A DNA stretch of 64,000 bases, taken from assembly GCF_029269835.1 (NCBI RefSeq), contig NZ_JARJBB010000001.1, forward strand, positions 620,001-684,000, given 5' to 3'. The position numbers were made by a program, and so were the translations under genes. The notes under the pieces are model-generated. The model saw only the letters and a list, made by a program, of their open reading frames with translations, searched no databases and was not told the DNA's origin. Of this stretch, positions 1-8,108 are shown one piece after another (the first letter of the stretch is position 1; every line of letters starts with the position of its first letter). Source of the stretch: Streptomyces tropicalis. GTDB taxonomy: Bacteria; Actinomycetota; Actinomycetes; Streptomycetales; Streptomycetaceae.

Positions 1-927
1 CCGTGCGGCGCGTTCCCGCAGGGCGTGCAGCCGCTCGCGGTCCTCGACGTGGGGGTACTCCGGGACGTCCTCGACGCGCAGATGCACGGGGTCGGGGAAG
101 CGGCGGGAGGAGGGCCGGTACGGGGAGGGGTCGGTGGGGGTTCCGAGGACGGCCGCGTGCAGGGGGTTGACCTGCACGAATCCGGCGCCGAGCGTCCGGC
201 CGGCCCATGCGGTCAGCTCGCCGAGGTCGCCGAGGTCGCCCATGCCCCAGGAGCGCTGCGAGAGCAGGGAGTACAGCTGGACGAGGAGGCCGTACGACCG
301 CCCCGGCGGGGTGGGCAGCCGGGGCGGTGCGACGACGAGGTGGGCCTGTCCGGTGCGGCCGTCGGGAGCGGTGGCGGTCAGCCGGTGGACGCCGGGCGGG
401 AGGCCCGGGGGGAGGCCGTCGGCGGAGGAGAGGACGTACCCCTGCTCGGTCTCGACGGCCAGCCGGGTGCCGGCCGGCAGCGCGGCCACGGCGGGGGGCG
501 TCCCCGTCTCCCGGGGACCGCCGTCCGCCCGGCCGGACCCCGCGGTCACGGTTGCGGTCGAGGACCCCGCGGCCACCGTGCGGGCCGGGGGTGCCGCGGT
601 CGGGGCCCCGGGCGCCGCGGTCACGGGCGCGGGCGGCGCCGTCGCGGCCCCGGGCAGGGCGCTCCGGGCGGGCGCGGCGGTCCAGAGGACCACCGTCGGG
701 GGCAGCAGGCGGCCGGTGAGGGCGCGTTCACCGGCGGTGAGGGCGGCGCGGGCGGCCTCGGGTGTGCTCGCGTCGACGTCGAGGGCGGCCAGGGCGGCGA
801 CGACCGCGGCGGCGGAGACCGCGACCGTCCGGCCCGGCGAGGGACTGTAGGAGGTGGCCACGCCGTGCAGCTCGGCGAGGCGGGTCAGGTCCTCGGGTGA
901 GGGTAAGGCCGGCCGTGGCGCCGTCAT
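1..927 (-). CDS. malQ: 4-alpha-glucanotransferase (amylomaltase), N-terminal part
   Basis: GH77 enzyme that transfers 1,4-glucan segments between malto-oligosaccharides in the cytoplasm. Only the first 309 codons lie in the window; the gene continues past base 1. The ATG at 925-927 begins MTAPRPALPSPEDLTRLAEL, and the recognisable GH77 entry block (YGLLVQLYSLLSQRSWGMGD, then GDLGELTAWAGRTLGAGF) lies at about residues 210-250. Between them is an Ala/Pro/Thr-rich insert (about 90-140) that looks like a linker and is low complexity compared with other MalQ proteins. The start lies 9 bases downstream of the small gene at 937-1230 on the same strand, so the two are probably co-transcribed. The active-site acids are outside the window, so activity cannot be judged here. 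Confidence 0.88.
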   Translation of the reverse strand, partial: MTAPRPALPSPEDLTRLAELHGVATSYSPSPGRTVAVSAAAVVAALAALDVDASTPEAARAALTAGERALTGRLLPPTVVLWTAAPARSALPGAATAPPAPVTAAPGAPTAAPPARTVAAGSSTATVTAGSGRADGGPRETGTPPAVAALPAGTRLAVETEQGYVLSSADGLPPGLPPGVHRLTATAPDGRTGQAHLVVAPPRLPTPPGRSYGLLVQLYSLLSQRSWGMGDLGDLGELTAWAGRTLGAGFVQVNPLHAAVLGTPTDPSPYRPSSRRFPDPVHLRVEDVPEYPHVEDRERLHALRERAAR

Positions 928-936
928 CTGCGTCGT

Positions 937-1230
937 CTACCTCTTCGCGGGGGAGGGATGCGCGCCGGAGGGGTCCGCGTCGGCCGGGAGGGGCTCGGCT
1001 CCGAGCGGGTCCGAGAAGTCGGGGGCGGACTCGCTGGTCAGGGGCGAGGCCTCGGCGAGCGGCGGCTCGCTGGTCAGGGGTTCGGCGTCGGGCAGCGGCG
1101 GCTCGCTGGTCAGCGGGGCCTCGGCGCCCGTGCCCTGCGTGCTGAAGGCGGACAGGTCGAGATCTGCGGCGGACGGATCCGCGGCGGGTTTGGACAGGGC
1201 CGGGAGCAGAAGTTGTGCCGGTGCGGCCAC
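937..1230 (-). CDS. Small repeat-containing protein upstream of malQ, function unknown
   Basis: 97 residues, GTG start at 1228-1230 preceded by AAGGAGG with a 5-base spacer, which is as good a ribosome-binding site as any in the window. I do not recognise the family. The N-terminus is hydrophobic then acidic (MAAPAQLLLPALSKPAADPS, then DLDLSAFS). The second half has three imperfect 12-residue units built on PLTSE (PLTSEPPLPDAE, PLTSEPPLAEAS, PLTSESAPDFSD), matching a 36-bp DNA repeat at about 1025-1115. It has no cysteine, no membrane segment and a basic C-terminus (SPAKR). It ends 9 bases before malQ on the same strand, so it is probably the first gene of that transcript. A repeated-core precursor peptide is one possibility, but no modifying enzyme is nearby. 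Confidence 0.6.
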   Translation of the reverse strand: MAAPAQLLLPALSKPAADPSAADLDLSAFSTQGTGAEAPLTSEPPLPDAEPLTSEPPLAEASPLTSESAPDFSDPLGAEPLPADADPSGAHPSPAKR

Positions 1231-1380
1231 GGGGGCCTCCTTGTCGAGTGCGGCGATCGGTGGATTACCGCAGCCCTACCCCGTGCGCGCGAAGGCAGAC
1301 GCAGAAAGGCCGAGAACGTGCCTCTGGTCACATTCCGCTCGCTTCAGGGTGGGGCAAAATCGGCACTCCGGCCACTCTCG

Positions 1381-1409
1381 TTGACACCTGTTCGCCCGGA
1401 TGGTGGGCT
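1381..1409 (+). promoter_or_regulatory. Possible promoter of the GH84 gene
   Basis: A perfect TTGACA stands at 1381-1386 with TGGGCT 17 bases downstream at 1404-1409. The -35 is consensus and the -10 keeps only the outer T residues. It lies about 50 bases ahead of the GTG start at 1459, inside the 228-bp divergent spacer. Tentative. Confidence 0.3.
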
Positions 1410-1458
1410 CGTTGTTCTTCGCACCGCCCCGGGGGGGCCGACGACGAGGAGGGGGTCC

Positions 1459-4400
1459 GTGCAGCTTCGGCGCGGAAAGGGAGCGGCGGCCCTGGCGTTC
1501 GCCGTTTTCGCAGGAACCCTGGGCGCCGGTCCGGCGGCCGTCGCGGCTCCCGCGTACCCGGGCACCGGGCCCGCACACCCGGACACGCCCACTTCTTCGG
1601 ATTCCGCCCCCGTGTCCTCCGCCGGGGTCGCCGTCTGGCCGCGCCCGCAGTCGCTGCGGACGACCGGCGGCCCGGTCCGGGTGCCCGGCCGGGTGGCCCT
1701 GGTCGCGGACCCGGGGACGGACCCGTACGCCCTGGAGGCGCTGCGCGACCTGCTGCGCCGGGCCGGGGCCCGGACGGTCACGGACCTCGTGGCGACGGAC
1801 CCCGTGCCCGCGGACGCCCTGGTGGTGCGGGCGGGCGCCGAACTCCCGCACGGCGACCCGCACCACGCACTGCCCGCGGGCGGCTATCTGCTCACCGTCG
1901 GCCGGGGATCGGGCCACGGTGCGGTCGCGCTCACCGGGGCGGGCCGGGACGGCCTGTTCCACGCGGTGCAGACGCTGCGCCAGCTGGTCCGCCCGGACGG
2001 GTCGCTGCCCGGCGTGACCGTCCGCGACTGGCCCGGCACCGCCGTGCGCGGCACCACCGAGGGCTTCTACGGCACCCCCTGGACGCAGGCCCAGCGGCTC
2101 GGGCAGCTGGACTTCATGGGCCGCACCAAGCAGAACCGCTACCTCTACGCCCCGGGCGACGACCTCTACCGGCAGGAGCGCTGGCGCGAGCCGTACCCGG
2201 CGGGGCAGCGGGCGGCGTTCCGGGAGCTGGCCGAGCGGGCGCGGCGCAACCACGTCACCCTCGCCTGGGCGGTCGCCCCGGGCCAGTCGCTGTGCTTCGC
2301 CTCGGACGCGGACACACGGGCGCTGACCCGGAAGCTGGACGCGATGTGGGCGCTCGGCTTCCGCGCCTTCCAGCTGCAGTTCCAGAACGTCAGCTACAGC
2401 GAGTGGCACTGCACGGCGGACCCGGCCCGGTTCGGGTCGGGTCCCGAGGCGGCGGCCCGGGCGCAGGCGCAGGTGGCGAACACGGTGGCCCGGTACCTGG
2501 CGGAGCGCCACCCCGAGGCCGCGCAGCTGTCCCTGATGCCGACCGAGTACTACGAGGACGGCGCGACGCCCTACCGCACCACCCTGGCCGGCGCCCTGGA
2601 CGAGAGCGTGCAGGTGGCCTGGACCGGCGTGGGCGTGGTGCCGCGGACCATCACCGGGGGCGAGCTGGCCGAGGCCCGGGACGCGTTCGGGCACCCGCTG
2701 GTGACCATGGACAACTACCCGGTGAACGACTACGCCGAGGACCGCATCTTCCTCGGCCCCTACACGGGCCGTGAGCCGGCCGTGGCGAGCGGGTCGGCGG
2801 GACTCCTCGCCAACGCGATGGAGCAGGCTGAGGCCTCCCGCATCCCGCTGTTCACGGCGGCGGACTACGCCTGGAACCCGCGGGACTACCGCCCGGAGGA
2901 GTCCTGGCGGGCGGCGGTCGCCGATCTGGCGGCGGGCGACGGACGGCGCGCCGAGGCGCTGTCGGCGCTGGCCGGCAACGACGCGTCGTCGGTGCTCGGC
3001 GGCACCGAGTCGGCGTATCTGCGCCCGCTGATCGCGGACCTGTGGCGGGCCCGCGAGGGCACCGGCGCCGCCGCGGACCGGACGGCCGAGCGGCGGCTGC
3101 GGTCCGCCTTCGAGGTCCTGCGGGAGCTGCCGTCGCGGCTGGCCGGCGACCGCGGCCTGGCGGCGGAGGTCGCGCCCTGGTCGGCGCAGGCGGCGCGCTA
3201 CGGCGAGGCGGGCACGACCGCCCTGGACATGCTCCGCGCCCAGCGCTCCGGCGACGCCGCGGCGGCGTGGACGGCGTACCGGGCGCTGGAGCGGCTGCGC
3301 ACCGGACTGCGGCGCGGCGGGGTCACGGTCGGGGAGGGCGTCCTGGACCCCTTCCTCGACCGCGCGCGGACGGCCTACGAGACCTGGGCGGGCCTGGCGC
3401 AGGAACCGGCCGCGGGCGCCGCGCAGGGGAGCCTCGTGCGCTTCCCGCACGCCCGGCCCCTGGCCGCCGTGTCGGTGCTGGCGGACCCGGGGACCCGCGG
3501 GGACGTCGAGGTGCACGTCCCCGGGCAGGGCTGGTGCCGGCTGGGGCCGCTGGCGGACCGCGGCGCGACGGAGCTGACGGTCGGGCAGCCGCCGTCGCCC
3601 GACCCGGTGACGCACCCCCCGGCGCTCGTGCCCCGCACGCCGCCGCCCGCGGACCCCGTGACCCACCCGCCGGCCCTGGTGCCGTCCCCCGCCGCGGTCG
3701 CCGGCACGCAGGCCGACGCGGTCCGGGTGACCGGCGCGGACTCCGGGCGGGTACGCCATCTGGTGCCCTGGTTCGCCGACTCCCCCGCCGTCCGCATGGA
3801 CCTGCCGGGCGCGGTCGCGGACGCGGAGATCGGCGGCACCGAGAGACTGTCCGTGCGGCTGACCGCGCAGCGCCCGGCCGACGTGCGCGGCCGGCTCACC
3901 GTGCGGGCCCCGCAGGGCGTCCACGTGCGGGTGCCCGCCGTGGCGCCGACGGTGCCGCGCGGCACCGCGGTGACCGTCCCGGTCGAGGTGACCGTGCCGG
4001 CGCACACGCCGTCGCGGCCGTACGAGGTCCGGCTCTCCTTCGGCGGGACGACCCGCACGCTCACGCTGCGCGCCTTCCCCCGCACCGCGGGCCCGGACGC
4101 CGCCCGTACGGGCACGGCGAGCTCCTCGGGCGACGAGACGGCCGACTTCCCGGCGTCCGCGGCGAACGACGGCGACACCACCGGCACCCGCTGGTCGTCC
4201 CCCGCCGACGACGGCGCCTGGTGGCAGGTGGAGCTGGCCCGCCCCGTCCGGCTCGGCCAGGTCGTCCTGCACTGGCAGGACGCCTATGCGGCCGCGTACC
4301 GGGTCCAGGTCTCCCCCGACGGCCGCCGCTGGCGCACGGCCGCCTCCGTCCGCGACGGCCACGGCGGCCGCGAGTCCCTGCGCATGGACGAGAAGGACGT

Positions 4401-4488
4401 CCGCTACGTCCGCATCCAGGGCGAGAGGCGGGCCACGCCGTACGGCTACTCCCTGTGGTCGGTGGAGGCGTACGCGGTCGCGGACTGA
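1459..4488 (+). CDS. Secreted GH84-type beta-N-acetylglucosaminidase with CBM32
   Basis: 1009 residues. The GTG at 1459 has GAGGAGGGGG just upstream and begins a twin-Arg-poor signal peptide (MQLRRGKGAAALAFAVF, cleaved near AVAAPA); the open frame extends far upstream but has no better start. Domains: GH20b/GH84 N-terminal fold about 55-190, GH84 barrel about 195-480 (RGTTEGFYGTPW, LMPTEYYEDG, VAWTGVGV, DNYPVNDY, YAWNP), a helical region, a Pro-rich hinge repeating DPVTHPPALVP (about 714-743), an NEW3-like beta domain, and a C-terminal F5/8 type C (CBM32) domain about 884-1009. The barrel position that normally holds the catalytic Asp-Asp pair reads FQNVS (Gln309-Asn310), so activity is uncertain. 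It would act outside the cell on terminal GlcNAc of glycans. Monocistronic, divergent from the malQ transcript. Confidence 0.85.
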   Translation: MQLRRGKGAAALAFAVFAGTLGAGPAAVAAPAYPGTGPAHPDTPTSSDSAPVSSAGVAVWPRPQSLRTTGGPVRVPGRVALVADPGTDPYALEALRDLLRRAGARTVTDLVATDPVPADALVVRAGAELPHGDPHHALPAGGYLLTVGRGSGHGAVALTGAGRDGLFHAVQTLRQLVRPDGSLPGVTVRDWPGTAVRGTTEGFYGTPWTQAQRLGQLDFMGRTKQNRYLYAPGDDLYRQERWREPYPAGQRAAFRELAERARRNHVTLAWAVAPGQSLCFASDADTRALTRKLDAMWALGFRAFQLQFQNVSYSEWHCTADPARFGSGPEAAARAQAQVANTVARYLAERHPEAAQLSLMPTEYYEDGATPYRTTLAGALDESVQVAWTGVGVVPRTITGGELAEARDAFGHPLVTMDNYPVNDYAEDRIFLGPYTGREPAVASGSAGLLANAMEQAEASRIPLFTAADYAWNPRDYRPEESWRAAVADLAAGDGRRAEALSALAGNDASSVLGGTESAYLRPLIADLWRAREGTGAAADRTAERRLRSAFEVLRELPSRLAGDRGLAAEVAPWSAQAARYGEAGTTALDMLRAQRSGDAAAAWTAYRALERLRTGLRRGGVTVGEGVLDPFLDRARTAYETWAGLAQEPAAGAAQGSLVRFPHARPLAAVSVLADPGTRGDVEVHVPGQGWCRLGPLADRGATELTVGQPPSPDPVTHPPALVPRTPPPADPVTHPPALVPSPAAVAGTQADAVRVTGADSGRVRHLVPWFADSPAVRMDLPGAVADAEIGGTERLSVRLTAQRPADVRGRLTVRAPQGVHVRVPAVAPTVPRGTAVTVPVEVTVPAHTPSRPYEVRLSFGGTTRTLTLRAFPRTAGPDAARTGTASSSGDETADFPASAANDGDTTGTRWSSPADDGAWWQVELARPVRLGQVVLHWQDAYAAAYRVQVSPDGRRWRTAASVRDGHGGRESLRMDEKDVRYVRIQGERRATPYGYSLWSVEAYAVAD

Positions 4489-4604
4489 GCGCGTGCCGCG
4501 GCCCGCTCCTCCTGGGCCGGCCGCGCGCCGGGCACGCCCGCGGTCCGGCGCTCCCGGGCACCTGAGGCGCCCCTGCGGGCCGGGCCGGACGAAGGCCCGG
4601 ACCC

Positions 4605-5141
4605 TCAGGCGGAGATGCCGTCGATCCGGGCCAGCGCGTCGTCCGCGCCGTACGGCTGCAAGTAGGGCAGCCAGCGCGGATCGCGATGGCCGGTGCCGAT
4701 GATGCGCCAGGCCAGGCCGGCGGGCGGGGCGGGCTTGTGCCGCAGGCGCCAGCCCAGCTCGACGAGGTGGCGGTCGGCCTTGACGTGGTTGCAGCGGCGG
4801 CAGGAGGCCACCACGTTGTCCCAGACGTGCTTGCCCCCGCGGGAGCGGGGGACGACGTGGTCGACGCTGGTGGCGACGCCACCGCAGTACATGCACCGGC
4901 CCCCGTCGCGGGCGAAGAGCGCCCGCCGGGTCAGAGGTACGGGGCCGCGGTAGGGCACCCGGACGAAACGCTTGAGCCGGACCACGCTGGGTGCGGGGAC
5001 GGTGACGGTGGTGCTGTGCAGGAAGGCGCCGGATTCCTCGAGGGAGACGGCCTTGTTCTCCAGGACGAGGACGAGCGCGCGGCGGAGCGGTACGACGCCG
5101 AGGGGCTCGTACGACGCGTTGAGGACCAGGACATGCGGCAC
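4605..5141 (-). CDS. HNH endonuclease domain protein
   Basis: 178 residues. The GTG at 5139-5141 follows AAGGAGG with a 6-base spacer and gives the usual start of this actinobacterial family (VPHVLVLNASYEPLGVVPL); the longer frame upstream has no comparable site. The HNH core is at about 97-140: a CxxC pair in CMYCGG, the DHVVPRSRGGKH motif, then WDNVVASCRRCN with the second CxxC pair, so one structural zinc and a beta-beta-alpha metal site are predicted. Single-domain HNH proteins of this type occur in nearly every Streptomyces genome; their biological role is not established, and neither restriction partners nor phage genes are adjacent. Confidence 0.85.
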   Translation of the reverse strand: MPHVLVLNASYEPLGVVPLRRALVLVLENKAVSLEESGAFLHSTTVTVPAPSVVRLKRFVRVPYRGPVPLTRRALFARDGGRCMYCGGVATSVDHVVPRSRGGKHVWDNVVASCRRCNHVKADRHLVELGWRLRHKPAPPAGLAWRIIGTGHRDPRWLPYLQPYGADDALARIDGISA

Positions 5142-5475
5142 GGATGCCTCCTTGTACGCCGGCGGCGCGTGGCTCGCGCCGGGACGATCTGCAGCCAGTC
5201 TCCCCTCATGCCTGGTGGAAGCGCCACCATGTCCCGGTAACGGGCTGGGAGTGTTTTCGACCACACCTGATGCATCCCCCGCGGGGCGCCCCCTTCACAC
5301 GGCCTGTTCAGCGGGGTGGGGCGCGCCTCGTGGCGGATCTCCCCGGAACTTCACGCGGATCCACACACCACGCCCCGTTACTGTGGGGGGTCTGCCCCGT
5401 CCGGTGACCTTTTCGTGACCCAGACGATATTGACCGCAGCACCGGCGGGCGGAACGCACCCTGGAGGTACCTGCC
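5142..5475. other. Divergent spacer between HNH gene and mscS-like gene
   Basis: 334 bases containing the two divergent promoters. I see no gene. GTGACC occurs twice 14 bases apart (about 5404 and 5417), just ahead of the mscS-like gene; I could not assign clear -35/-10 pairs. Confidence 0.5.
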
Positions 5476-6573
5476 GTGTCCTTGTCCGCCGTCCTGCTGG
5501 CCGCCGGTCCGTCGCCGTCGCCGTCCCCGTCCGGGACGCCGACCCAGACGGTCCCCACGCTCCAGGACGCCCAGGAGAGCGCGACGAACGCCGCGAGCTG
5601 GGTCGAGCAGAACTGGTCCACATGGCTGGCGATCGGCCTGAAGGTCCTGCTGATCCTGGTGATCGCCGGGGTCCTGAGAGTCGCGGTGCGCCGGGCGATC
5701 ACCAAGCTCATCGACCGGATGAACCGCACGTCCCCGGGCACGAACGGCACGGCGCTGGGCGGTCTGCTGGTGAACGCCGAGCGGCGCCGCCAGCGCTCCT
5801 CGGCGATCGGCTCGGTGCTGCGCTCGGTGGCGAGCTTCGTGATCCTCGGCACCGCGGCGCTGATGGTGATGTCCGCCTTCCAGATCAACCTGGCCCCGCT
5901 GCTGGCGTCCGCCGGTGTCGCCGGTGTGGCCGTCGGTTTCGGCGCGCGCAACCTGGTCACCGACTTCCTGTCCGGCGTCTTCATGATCCTGGAGGACCAG
6001 TACGGCGTCGGCGACGTGGTCGACGCGGGCATCGCCTCCGGCGAGGTGATAGAGGTCGGGCTCCGCGTGACCAAGCTGCGCGGCGACAACGGCGAGATCT
6101 GGTACGTGCGCAACGGCGAGGTCAAGCGGATCGGCAACCTGTCGCAGGGCTGGGCGACGGCGGGCGTGGACGTGACCGTCCGGGCCGCGGAGGACCTGGA
6201 CCGGCTGAAGGAGACGCTGGACGAGGTCGCCGCGACGATGAGCAAGGAGGAGCCCTGGAACGAGCTCCTGTGGAGCCCGATCGAGGTCCTCGGCCTGGAC
6301 AGCGTCCTGCTCGACTCGATGGTGGTCCGCGTCTCCGCCCGGACCATGCCGGGCAAGGCCCTCGCGGTCGAGCGGGAGCTGCGCTGGCGGATCAAGCGCG
6401 CCTTCGACGCGGCGGACATCCGCATCGTCGGCGGCGCCACCGCCCCTGTGGAGGAGGACGAGCCCGACCCGACGGCGGCGGTGGCCGCACCCTCGGTGTA
6501 CTCCAACGCCGCCTCCCCGCAGGCCGAGGCGGCCACGCCGCTCACGGCGCAGCGCCCGGGGCCCGCGAAGTAG
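5476..6573 (+). CDS. Small-conductance mechanosensitive channel (MscS family)
   Basis: 365 residues, GTG start with CTGGAGG upstream. A short Pro/Ser-rich periplasmic-side N-terminus is followed by transmembrane segments at about 49-72 and 115-137, and the pore-lining TM3 in the Gly/Ala-rich stretch AGVAGVAVGFGARNLVTDF (about 147-166), which carries the alternating small residues typical of MscS. The beta domain follows (DQYGVGDVVD, WYVRNGEVKRIGNLSQGW), then the alpha/beta C-terminal domain (about 230-320) and an Ala/Pro-rich tail. It would release solutes through the membrane on hypo-osmotic shock. It stands alone, with 221 bases to the next gene. Confidence 0.9.
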   Translation: MSLSAVLLAAGPSPSPSPSGTPTQTVPTLQDAQESATNAASWVEQNWSTWLAIGLKVLLILVIAGVLRVAVRRAITKLIDRMNRTSPGTNGTALGGLLVNAERRRQRSSAIGSVLRSVASFVILGTAALMVMSAFQINLAPLLASAGVAGVAVGFGARNLVTDFLSGVFMILEDQYGVGDVVDAGIASGEVIEVGLRVTKLRGDNGEIWYVRNGEVKRIGNLSQGWATAGVDVTVRAAEDLDRLKETLDEVAATMSKEEPWNELLWSPIEVLGLDSVLLDSMVVRVSARTMPGKALAVERELRWRIKRAFDAADIRIVGGATAPVEEDEPDPTAAVAAPSVYSNAASPQAEAATPLTAQRPGPAK

Positions 6574-6684
6574 CCGCCGGCCCCGCAACCGGCCCGCGCC
6601 CCCGCAGGTGACGACCCCGTCGCCCGCGGGGGCGCCGCCTGTTGACGACCCCTCAGCCACGGGCCTACCGTCCTCCCAGCCGAA

Positions 6685-6699
6685 CAGGAAACCTTCCTG
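6685..6699 (+). promoter_or_regulatory. Palindromic operator ahead of csnR
   Basis: CAGGAAACCTTCCTG is a perfect 6-bp inverted repeat with a 3-base centre, about 95 bases upstream of the ROK gene. From memory, CsnR-type ROK regulators of chitosan genes bind AGGAAA/TTTCCT palindromes, so this is the likely autoregulatory site. The sequence shows the palindrome; the assignment to CsnR is inference. Confidence 0.6.
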
Positions 6700-6794
6700 A
6701 CAGTGGGCGGAGGCACGGGAGTCCGCCGCCCCGCGGCGGACTTCGGGCCGGTCCCGCCGGACGGCGGACGGCGAGGGGCAGGTGTCACCGCACG

Positions 6795-8093
6795 ATGGCC
6801 GGACCGGCCGGCACGCCCGGCACCCCGCGCGTTCTGCGCGCCATGAACGACCGCGCCGCCCTCGACCTGCTCCTGGAGCACGGCCCGCTGTCCCGCACCC
6901 GGATCGGCCGCCTCACCGGCCTGTCCAAGCCGACCGCCTCGCAGTTGCTGGCCCGGCTGGAGGCGGCCGGACTGGTCCGGGCCACCGGCACCAGCGCGGG
7001 GCGTCCGGGACCCGGCGCCCGGCTCTACGCCATCGACCCGGCCGCCGCCCACGCCGCCGCACTGGACGTGGCCCCCGGCCGCATCCACGCCGCCGTCGCC
7101 GACGTCACCGGCCGCACCGTCGGCACGTACACCCTGTCCACGCCGGGCCGGTCCCGGTCCGCCGGCCGCCCACCCCGGCCGGACGCGGCCGCCCCCTCGT
7201 CCTCGTCCGCCGTCCGGCAGGTCTCCGAGGCCCTGGACGGCGCGCTGCAGGAGGCGGGACTGGCCCGCGGCGACGTCCGCCGGCTCGTCGTCGGCACGCC
7301 CGGCGCCTTCGCCCCGGGCACCGGGCGGCTGCGCTACGCCTCGCACCTGCCCGGCTGGCACTCCCCCGCCCTGCTCGACGAACTCGCCGCCGCGCTGCCG
7401 ATGCCGGTCGACCACGAGAACGACGTGAACCTCGCCGCCGTCGCGGAGCAGCGCCTCGGTGCCGCCCGCGGCCACGAGGACGTCGTCCTGCTGTGGAACC
7501 AGGAGGGGCTGGGCGCCTCCCTCGTGCTCGGCGGCCGGCTGCACCGCGGCTGGACCGGCGGCGCCGGCGAGGTCGGCTTCCTGCCCGTGCCCGGCGCCCC
7601 CCTGGTCCGCGGGGTGGGCCGGGCCGGCAGCGGCGGCTTCCAGGAACTGGCCGGTTCCCGGGCGCTGCTGGCGCTGGCCCGCGAGCTGGGCGTCCCGGAC
7701 GTCCCCGCCCGGCCCCGGCCGGGGGCCGCCGCGGCCCTCGTGGCCCGCGCCGCGGACCGCACGGACGGGCCGCACCGCGAGCTGCTGCGAACGTACGCGA
7801 CCCGGCTGGCCACCGGCCTGGCCGCCCTGGTCTGCGTCGTCGACCCCGAACTCGTCGTCCTCGCCGGGGAGTCGCTCACCGCGGGCGGCGAGGTGCTGCG
7901 CGCCCTCGTGCAGTCCGAGCTGGAGGAGCTGGCCGCACCGCGGCCCCGCCTCCTGATGGGCGAGGTGACCGAACACCCGGTGCTGCTCGGCGCGTTGGAG
8001 AGCGCGCTCGTGGCGGTCCGGGACGAGGTCTTCGACACCTCCCGCCGACCCGCCCCCGCGGCCGCACCGACGGGGTCCCGCTCACCGCAGTGA
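6795..8093 (+). CDS. csnR: ROK-family transcriptional regulator (CsnR-like)
   Basis: 432 residues from ATG 6795; GAGGGGCAGG lies upstream and the frame further up is not protein-like. N-terminal winged helix at about 20-75 (RTRIGRLTGLSKPTASQLL) and a ROK sugar-kinase fold from about 85 to 415 with the phosphate-loop-like segment near the start and DHENDVNLAAVAE in the middle. The zinc-binding CxCGxxGCxE motif of classical ROK kinases is absent; the corresponding stretch (GEVGFLPVPG onward) has no cysteine, so this is a regulator and not a kinase. First gene of a three-gene operon with the GH4 enzyme (15-base gap) and a kinase. In S. coelicolor I recall csnR followed by csnEFG importer genes before csnH; here csnR abuts csnH directly. 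Confidence 0.8.
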   Translation: MAGPAGTPGTPRVLRAMNDRAALDLLLEHGPLSRTRIGRLTGLSKPTASQLLARLEAAGLVRATGTSAGRPGPGARLYAIDPAAAHAAALDVAPGRIHAAVADVTGRTVGTYTLSTPGRSRSAGRPPRPDAAAPSSSSAVRQVSEALDGALQEAGLARGDVRRLVVGTPGAFAPGTGRLRYASHLPGWHSPALLDELAAALPMPVDHENDVNLAAVAEQRLGAARGHEDVVLLWNQEGLGASLVLGGRLHRGWTGGAGEVGFLPVPGAPLVRGVGRAGSGGFQELAGSRALLALARELGVPDVPARPRPGAAAALVARAADRTDGPHRELLRTYATRLATGLAALVCVVDPELVVLAGESLTAGGEVLRALVQSELEELAAPRPRLLMGEVTEHPVLLGALESALVAVRDEVFDTSRRPAPAAAPTGSRSPQ

Positions 8094-8108
8094 AGGGTGG
8101 AACCGCAC

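Noticed and set aside
1276..4896. 1206-codon open frame antisense to the GH84 gene
   Set aside because: Arg/Pro/Gly/Ala-rich shadow of a high-G+C gene on the other strand; no ribosome-binding site or domain, and the plus-strand product is a clear GH84 enzyme.
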